64,000 nt of DNA from Thermogemmatispora aurantia. Lineage in GTDB: Bacteria; Chloroflexota; Ktedonobacteria; Ktedonobacterales; Ktedonobacteraceae. The stretch spans positions 310,001 to 374,000 of the forward strand of contig NZ_BKZV01000002.1 of NCBI RefSeq assembly GCF_008974285.1, in the 5' to 3' direction. This document shows positions 58,963 to 64,000 of this stretch, one piece after another (position 1 is the first letter of the stretch; each line of letters begins with the position of its first letter). The notes under the pieces were generated by a model. It ran no database searches. It was not told where the DNA came from and was given only the letters and a program-made list of their open reading frames with translations. The position numbers and the translations under genes are program-made.

Positions 58963-60051
58963 TTACGTTTGAGCGCGAGCGATGGCCAGCAGATCAGCAA
59001 GCAGGCCCTGGGCTGTCTGGCGGCGGCCTGCCCCGGGGCCAATCACTGTGACAGAGTCAAGGGTGTCGCACTCAACAGTGAGGGCATTCATGACACCATC
59101 AACACGCGCCAGGGGATGCTCCAGTGGCAGGGCCACTGGTTCCACTCGTGCCTCGACAGGCAGCGCTGGCATCTGACCGGAGGGAGAGGTGGCGCTGACC
59201 TCCACTCCCTCGCGCAGGCGCAAGGAGGCCACCAGCTTGATGCGGCGTCCCTGGGCCTGCGCGGCGCGGACCTCCTCCTGCGTCACGCCGGCGATACCGC
59301 GTCGCTGCACCTGTTCGGCCCGTAGTGGCAGTCCGAAGACCAGCGCAGCCAGAATCAAAGTCTTGGCCAGGGCATCATAGCCTTCCACGTCCGCGCTGGG
59401 ATCAGCCTCCGCATAGCCGAGGCGCTGCGCCTCCAGCAGCGCCTCACTGTAGTCGCGTCCCTGGCTCATGGCCGTCAAGATATAGTTGGTTGTCCCATTG
59501 AGGATGCCCGAGAGGGCGCGAATACGGGCACCGGCTAGACCCTCAAGGAGCGTGCTCAGCACTGGTGTACCAGCCATGACTGTGGCCTCCATGCGCAGCT
59601 GGACCCCCTTGCGCGCGGCTAAAGCCAGCAACTCGTGGGCAGCCAGGGCCACCGGTCCCTTATTGGCAGTAATCACATGTATGCCCTGCTCCAGCGCCTG
59701 GCGGATATGGCTCAAGCCCGGTTCCCCATCGCGCAGGTTCGTCCCCGTCACCTCAACCAGCACATCGGCCCCAGTGGCCGCCAATCCCTCGCGCACCGTC
59801 GGCCAGCGCTTCACCCCCGTCGCCGCATAGGCTGTCAGCGGCTGACCACTGGCCGCGATCCTCAGCAGCTCCGCCTCATCCAGGCCCTCCGCGCGGGCCA
59901 GAAAGCCGGAGCGAGCCGTGGCCACCGCCACCAGACGGGCATCCAGACCATAGGCGGCTCGCAGCCAGTCTCGCTTCTCCATCAGCAGCTCGGCCAGCCC
60001 CTGGCCAACTGTGCCGAAGCCAATCAGGGCAAGGCGCAATTCCTTTACCAT
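58963..60051 (-). CDS. hom: Homoserine dehydrogenase
   Basis: Converts aspartate semialdehyde to homoserine for threonine and methionine. The 362-residue protein has the NAD(P) motif IGFGTVGQGL (residues 9-18), TANKGPVA, LSGILNGTTNYIL and the catalytic GYAEADPSADVEGYDALAKTLILA. It lacks the C-terminal ACT domain of the longer, about 430-residue form, so feedback by threonine through ACT is not expected. The binding site is weak. It is alone on this strand between the pseudokinase gene (convergent) and murJ. Confidence 0.94.
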   Translation of the reverse strand: MVKELRLALIGFGTVGQGLAELLMEKRDWLRAAYGLDARLVAVATARSGFLARAEGLDEAELLRIAASGQPLTAYAATGVKRWPTVREGLAATGADVLVEVTGTNLRDGEPGLSHIRQALEQGIHVITANKGPVALAAHELLALAARKGVQLRMEATVMAGTPVLSTLLEGLAGARIRALSGILNGTTNYILTAMSQGRDYSEALLEAQRLGYAEADPSADVEGYDALAKTLILAALVFGLPLRAEQVQRRGIAGVTQEEVRAAQAQGRRIKLVASLRLREGVEVSATSPSGQMPALPVEARVEPVALPLEHPLARVDGVMNALTVECDTLDSVTVIGPGAGRRQTAQGLLADLLAIARAQT

Positions 60052-60085
60052 TGCAGTAATACCCTGTCAATCGTTATCGAAATGA

Positions 60086-60105
60086 GCTGAGTTGAGTTCC
60101 TCAGC
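60086..60105. other. Small hairpin upstream of hom
   Basis: GCTGAG/CTCAGC, 6-bp arms with an 8-base loop, lies 35-54 bases upstream of the hom start, in its leader or promoter region. Function not evident. Confidence 0.25.
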
Positions 60106-60258
60106 GCGTTATCGTCGTTTGCGCCGGGTTGATCAGCTTACACCTCTCCCGCTCCTGGTCATGCGCCTCACCTCAACGAGACTGGTGAGCGAGCGCACCA
60201 GCGCCAGTCTGGGCGCAGGCAGCCAGCGGAGTAAACTGGGAGCAAGCAGGCAGATCAA

Positions 60259-62595
60259 CTAGATCCAGGACAGCTTGAAGCGCGCCAACAAACGCCGCAC
60301 AGGGCCAAGCAGTTCGATCTGCCCATCGATTTTTAGTAGACGCGCCGCCCGCAGATAGACCACGATGCCGACCGCCATTTCGATAAGCAGTTTCACCAGA
60401 GCCACCAGGACCTGAAGCAAGCCTCCATGCGTAATCATCGGGCGGGTCGGATCAGTTGTATTCAGCAAGAAATCCAGCAGCAGGCGGACCAGGAAGACCG
60501 CCAGGCCCATCGCGCCCGTCGCCACCAGCACCCGACTCAAGAACGTTCCCAGGTCGCGGGTAATCAGTCCGCCGATGCGCTGATGGATCAGGCAGAGGAG
60601 GACCGTGGCCTCCAGCAGACCGGCTACTGAGGTAGAGAGGGCCAAGGCCCCCATGCCCCAGGCCGCGCCCCACAAGCGGGCGAAGGCGTTGATCAACAAG
60701 AGACCCAGGGCAATCTTAAAGATAAACTGACCGACACTGACAATGACCGGCGTCGTACTATCGCGTAGAGCATAGAACGAGCGCGTCAGAATCTCTACAG
60801 CAGCCTGGCCAGCCAGACCAATGGCGAACATCGACAAAGGGATAGCCGTAATTTCGGCGCTCTCCAGGCCAAAAGCGCCGTGCTGATAGAGCGTCTGAAT
60901 AATGGGCAGCGCCAGCACAATCAAGCCCAGGCTGGAAGGAATCGACAAGAAGAGGATGCCGCGCAAGGTCTCCATCACGATGCTGCGCGCTCGCTCCAGG
61001 CGCCCGCGCGCCACATACTCGGCGATCGTCGGGAAGGCCGCCGTGGAAATAGCCATGCCGAAGATGCCCAGCGGCAGCAGCATCAGCGAAAACCCGTAGT
61101 AGTAAGCTGTGATAAAGCCAAGGAGCGTCTGCTGCCCAAGCGAGCCAACGGCTACCAGTGTCCCCAGCAGCAGGATCAGGGCGCGGTCGACAAAGGTCGT
61201 CGTTGAGAGCATCGCGGCATTGATAATGCGCGGGATCATCTGGCGCCCGATTTGACGAACGCCGGGATGGCGCCAGTCAAAGGAGGGGCGGAAGTGCATG
61301 CCTACGCGCGGCAGCCCTGGAATCTGGATACCGACCTGGAGCAAGGCTCCCAGCACAACCCCAGCACTGGCGCAGTAGACGGCCACCATCGAATTGCGCT
61401 GACCGATTAGCGCCAGAAACATTCCTGGCAGCAGGCCCGCGATCAGCCCGACGTTATAGAGCACAGTCCCCAAGGCGTAGAGTGTAAAGTGCTGCTGCGC
61501 GTTCAGCACGGCGCTGACAATGACTCCACTGCCAAGAACCACCGCCTGGAAGAGCATGATACGCGTCAGCGCGATGATCAGGCTCAGCTCGCCCGGGCTG
61601 ACATTGGGATTATACAGCGGTACAATCTGATTGGCAAAAATGAAGCCGATCAGAGCAATGATTAACATAATGGTCGTGGCCAGCGTCAGCGCCGTATTGG
61701 CGACATGCCAGGCCGTCTTCTCGTCGTGATCGCTGACCATGTAGCGCGTAAAGACGGGAATGAAGGCCGAGCTGAGGGCTCCGCCGGCCACAATATTAAA
61801 GATCGTATCAGGCAAGAGAAAAGCCTGATAGAAGGCACCAGAGGTCGGATCAGTTCCAAAGACCGCGGCAAACATCGAGGAGCGCAGCAGCCCCAGGACA
61901 CGACTGGCCACGAAGGCACCAGTGAGAATGAAGGCCGCGTTGCGCACCTGCACTCGCCGGATCATCGCGGTATCCTGAGCCGGCTCCGAAGCAGGCTGCA
62001 AGGCGGGAGTCGAAGGCGCAGCGGCAGCAGACGCCACTGAGGCTGAGGCCGCTGGCCTGGCCACCGGCATCGGCTGCTCCTGCATCTGGAGCTGAGTCTG
62101 AGCCTGCCCCTGTCCCTGACTCAGACCACCACCGATCTCACCAGCCTGACCACTCAGCGCCGACGGGGAGAGAGGAGCCAGATCCCCCATGCGGCGCCTG
62201 AAAACCTTACGCTGAATCAAATCGCTCAGATCCGGCTGCTGCACACGACGCTGCTGCCGACGCAGACGCTCCTCACGCAACTGCTGTAAACGCGCCTGGC
62301 GCAAAGCCGGCAACGGCTGCGATGGCTGCGGCACATTGGCATAGAGATACTCCATCCCCTGCCCATAGCCCAGCGAGCCGCCCATATCTGGTAGATGCTG
62401 CTCCTGATATAAGCGCCCCGACTGGGACCCTACCCTGCCACCAGAAGGCACCTGGGGAGGATAGACTGGCTGCTGCGGCGGGAGCGAGACAGGTGGCAGA
62501 TTCGCGCCTGACTTCCCTGCGGCCCCTGCACCCAGTTGCTCCTGATCATACTGCCAGCCATAATAAGGACTTTGCTTGTTACTTTCTTCTGCCAT
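60259..62595 (-). CDS. murJ: MurJ/MviN lipid II flippase with long N-terminal head
   Basis: MurJ moves lipid II across the membrane for peptidoglycan synthesis. Residues 211-760 hold the MurJ fold of about 14 membrane segments, with SRVLGLLRSSMFAAVFGTDPTSGAFYQAFLLPDTIFNIVAGGALSSAFIPVF and the basic residues expected in the central cavity. The first 210 residues are an extra, disordered, glutamine/proline/glycine-rich head with an arginine-rich helix (about 99-135); family members are usually about 500-550 residues in all. There is no C-terminal pseudokinase as in mycobacterial MviN. GAGGAA lies upstream of the ATG. Confidence 0.92.
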   Translation of the reverse strand: MAEESNKQSPYYGWQYDQEQLGAGAAGKSGANLPPVSLPPQQPVYPPQVPSGGRVGSQSGRLYQEQHLPDMGGSLGYGQGMEYLYANVPQPSQPLPALRQARLQQLREERLRRQQRRVQQPDLSDLIQRKVFRRRMGDLAPLSPSALSGQAGEIGGGLSQGQGQAQTQLQMQEQPMPVARPAASASVASAAAAPSTPALQPASEPAQDTAMIRRVQVRNAAFILTGAFVASRVLGLLRSSMFAAVFGTDPTSGAFYQAFLLPDTIFNIVAGGALSSAFIPVFTRYMVSDHDEKTAWHVANTALTLATTIMLIIALIGFIFANQIVPLYNPNVSPGELSLIIALTRIMLFQAVVLGSGVIVSAVLNAQQHFTLYALGTVLYNVGLIAGLLPGMFLALIGQRNSMVAVYCASAGVVLGALLQVGIQIPGLPRVGMHFRPSFDWRHPGVRQIGRQMIPRIINAAMLSTTTFVDRALILLLGTLVAVGSLGQQTLLGFITAYYYGFSLMLLPLGIFGMAISTAAFPTIAEYVARGRLERARSIVMETLRGILFLSIPSSLGLIVLALPIIQTLYQHGAFGLESAEITAIPLSMFAIGLAGQAAVEILTRSFYALRDSTTPVIVSVGQFIFKIALGLLLINAFARLWGAAWGMGALALSTSVAGLLEATVLLCLIHQRIGGLITRDLGTFLSRVLVATGAMGLAVFLVRLLLDFLLNTTDPTRPMITHGGLLQVLVALVKLLIEMAVGIVVYLRAARLLKIDGQIELLGPVRRLLARFKLSWI

Positions 62596-62678
62596 CCAGG
62601 TGCTATTCCTCTTTTTCGTGGATCACATACTGTTTCTTCCTGACAGTCCTGCCGTCGTTCTCATGCGGCTTCTTTTAG

Positions 62679-62706
62679 AGAATAACAGGTTGGGCAGACA
62701 AGTCAA
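62679..62706 (-). promoter_or_regulatory. Promoter of murJ
   Basis: On the minus strand, TTGACT (62701-62706) and TATTCT (62679-62684) are 16 bases apart; the leader is about 75 bases. Confidence 0.55.
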
Positions 62707-62732
62707 GCCCTTGAACTGAGCAGTAGCGGGAA

Positions 62733-62752
62733 CTTCCCCCAAATGGGGGAAG
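62733..62752. promoter_or_regulatory. Palindrome between divergent murJ and manC promoters
   Basis: CTTCCCCC and GGGGGAAG are 8-bp perfect arms around AAAT. It lies 27 bases upstream of the murJ -35 and 65 upstream of the manC -35, a plausible operator or insulating hairpin. Confidence 0.45.
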
Positions 62753-62816
62753 CTTCTTCTCTCTCCGACCCCGCAGGCTCTCGTGGTAGAATTGTCCCCG
62801 GTGAGTCGTGTCTTTC

Positions 62817-62846
62817 TTGAGAGCGTACTCGTTCTGTTGCTATGAT
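62817..62846 (+). promoter_or_regulatory. Promoter of the manC-like gene
   Basis: TTGAGA (62817-62822) and TATGAT (62841-62846) are 18 bases apart; the leader is about 145 bases. In it AGCAAG and CTTGCT (around 62905-62932), followed by TTTTT, form a weak terminator-like hairpin that might act as an attenuator. Confidence 0.55.
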
Positions 62847-62997
62847 AGGACATCTCCCTGAGCGAGCAAGCAGATGGTGGCGGTTAGAGGTGGCTTGGTG
62901 GCAAGCAAGCTAGCTCTCTCGCCTCTTGCTTTTTTGTCGCTTGCATCGGCAAAAACCATTGTGCATGGGCACCATTCTGACCAACCGAGGTAGATAG

Positions 62998-64000
62998 ATG
63001 GAAGACTTACACGCTGTCATCCTGGCGGGCGGCAGCGGGACACGACTCTGGCCGCTGAGTACCCCCGAGTTCCCCAAGCAGTTCCTGCCTCTCCCGGGAG
63101 GCCGCAGCATGATTCAAGAGACGCTGGCACGAGTGACGACCCTGGTGCCGCCAGAACGGATCTGGGTGGTGACTGGACGAGCTTTCAGCGAGCTGGTGCG
63201 CCAGCACCTGCCAGAGGTGCTTCCCAGGCAGATCCTGGAGGAGCCTGTCGGGCGCAATACGGCTCCCGCTATTACCTGGGCAGCTTCCCTGCTGGCCCGT
63301 CGCTCCCCTCGGGCCGTGATGGCGGTCTTTCCCGCTGATCATGTGATCACGAAGCTGGAGCCATTCCAGCGGGCGATCCGCTTCGGCTATCAGCTTGCTC
63401 AACGTGGCTACCTGGTAACGTGGGGCATCCGACCCACCGAGCCAGCCACCGGCTACGGCTATATCCGCTTCGCTTCCCCAGTGGCCGACGGCTACGGTCA
63501 CCAGGCGTTCAGCGTGGAGCAGTTCGTCGAAAAGCCTGATCTGGCGACTGCACAGCGCTATCTCCAGGATGGACATTACGTCTGGAACAGCGGCATGTTT
63601 ATCTGGCAGGCCGCCACGATCCTGGCAGAGGTCCGCACCCATCTGCCGGCTCTGGCGGAGCAGCTGACCCGCATCGTGGAGGCAATGGGCACCCCCGCCG
63701 AGCGACCGCTGTTAGAGGAACTCTGGCCTTCGTTGATCTCTATTTCTATCGACTACGGCGTGCTGGAGAAAACCGATCGGCTGGTGGTCATCCCGGTCGA
63801 TATTGGCTGGAGCGATGTGGGAAACTGGGAGCAGTACGGAGCGCTCTACGATGCCGATGGCAATGGTCTGCGCGGCATCGGCCACCACTTCGCTCTCGGC
63901 AGCCAGAATGTCTTTGTCTACAATACGACGCAGCGGGAAATCTATACGGTCGGCCTGGAGGATGTGATCGTGGTGGCCCTGGAGGATAAGACTCTGATCT
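62998..64000 (+). CDS. manC: Mannose-1-phosphate guanylyltransferase (partial, right edge)
   Basis: The first 334 codons of a GDP-mannose pyrophosphorylase, cut by the window end with no stop. It has the nucleotidyltransferase signature ILAGGSGTRLWPLSTPEFPKQFLPL at the N-terminus, RNTAPAI, FPADHVI, FVEKPD, WNSGMFIW and DIGWSDVGNW. It makes GDP-mannose for polysaccharide or glycan synthesis, fitting the envelope genes to its left. The ATG at 62998 has GAGGT six bases upstream. Whether a phosphomannose isomerase domain follows cannot be seen. Confidence 0.92.
   Translation, partial: MEDLHAVILAGGSGTRLWPLSTPEFPKQFLPLPGGRSMIQETLARVTTLVPPERIWVVTGRAFSELVRQHLPEVLPRQILEEPVGRNTAPAITWAASLLARRSPRAVMAVFPADHVITKLEPFQRAIRFGYQLAQRGYLVTWGIRPTEPATGYGYIRFASPVADGYGHQAFSVEQFVEKPDLATAQRYLQDGHYVWNSGMFIWQAATILAEVRTHLPALAEQLTRIVEAMGTPAERPLLEELWPSLISISIDYGVLEKTDRLVVIPVDIGWSDVGNWEQYGALYDADGNGLRGIGHHFALGSQNVFVYNTTQREIYTVGLEDVIVVALEDKTLI

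Noticed and set aside
1..64000. tRNA, rRNA, tmRNA or insertion-sequence genes
   Set aside because: I looked for TPsiC-loop-like sequence, rRNA landmarks and transposase motifs and saw none; a covariance-model scan would be decisive.

Overview
The window looks like a stretch of chromosome from a GC-rich (roughly 60% by eye) Gram-positive-type bacterium. Gene style points to the Chloroflexota, most likely class Ktedonobacteria and possibly a thermophile such as Thermogemmatispora. This assignment is an inference: it rests on a trpC-trpF fusion, a tryptophan T-box in front of trpS and a trp operon, proteins with long disordered heads, zinc-ribbon proteins, and a CoxD/CoxE/XdhC maturation set. 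I see no rRNA or tRNA gene, insertion sequence, prophage or CRISPR array.

Layout. 0.3-1.6 kb: FAD oxidoreductase with a long leader. 2-7.1 kb: a two-gene heterodimeric ABC exporter, divergent from a WYL regulator. 7.2-11.6 kb: ECF sigma factor, a small hypothetical gene, an MprF-like lysyltransferase-family membrane protein and a CtaG-family protein. 11.9-16.5 kb: thiamine genes, with tenA-thiD-thiM-thiE behind a good promoter and a TPP riboswitch; thiL converges on thiE and the two share a CTAG stop. 16.5-18.8 kb: a small conserved protein, a DUF4331 protein and a Tat-signal protein. 19.2-21.1 kb: SDR, membrane protein and a TetR regulator with two matching operators. 21.4-26.2 kb: both subunits of a type IIA topoisomerase. 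26.5-35.9 kb: HTH-TPR regulator, zinc-ribbon protein, YihY, DUF3307, an O-antigen-ligase-like protein, FTR1 iron permease, a DtxR-type regulator and a histidine phosphatase.

35.97-47.1 kb is the aromatic block: a sigma-A-like promoter, a tryptophan T-box with terminator, then trpS, trpE, trpG, trpD, trpCF, trpB, trpA, aroH and, after a gap, aroF. The T-box most likely lets uncharged tRNA-Trp raise both charging and synthesis of tryptophan.

47.3-51.8 kb: a membrane-anchored alpha/beta hydrolase, a zinc-ribbon coiled-coil protein and a clearly decayed membrane-protein gene (amber stop, three frame changes) that still has an intact promoter. 51.8-55.7 kb: moxR (coxD-like), a VWA protein (coxE-like) and two XdhC-family genes, a maturation set for molybdenum hydroxylases whose structural genes are not in the window. 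55.9-64 kb: an envelope block with an LCP transferase, a pseudokinase fused to an FHA domain, homoserine dehydrogenase, a MurJ flippase with a 210-residue disordered head, and the start of a mannose-1-phosphate guanylyltransferase that runs off the right edge. The MurJ/pseudokinase/FHA/LCP association recalls the mycobacterial MviN-FhaA system in a rearranged form and is my best candidate for an undescribed system.

The non-coding DNA is rich in signals: several near-consensus -35/-10 pairs, two recognised riboswitch classes, and a number of strong inverted repeats I could not assign.
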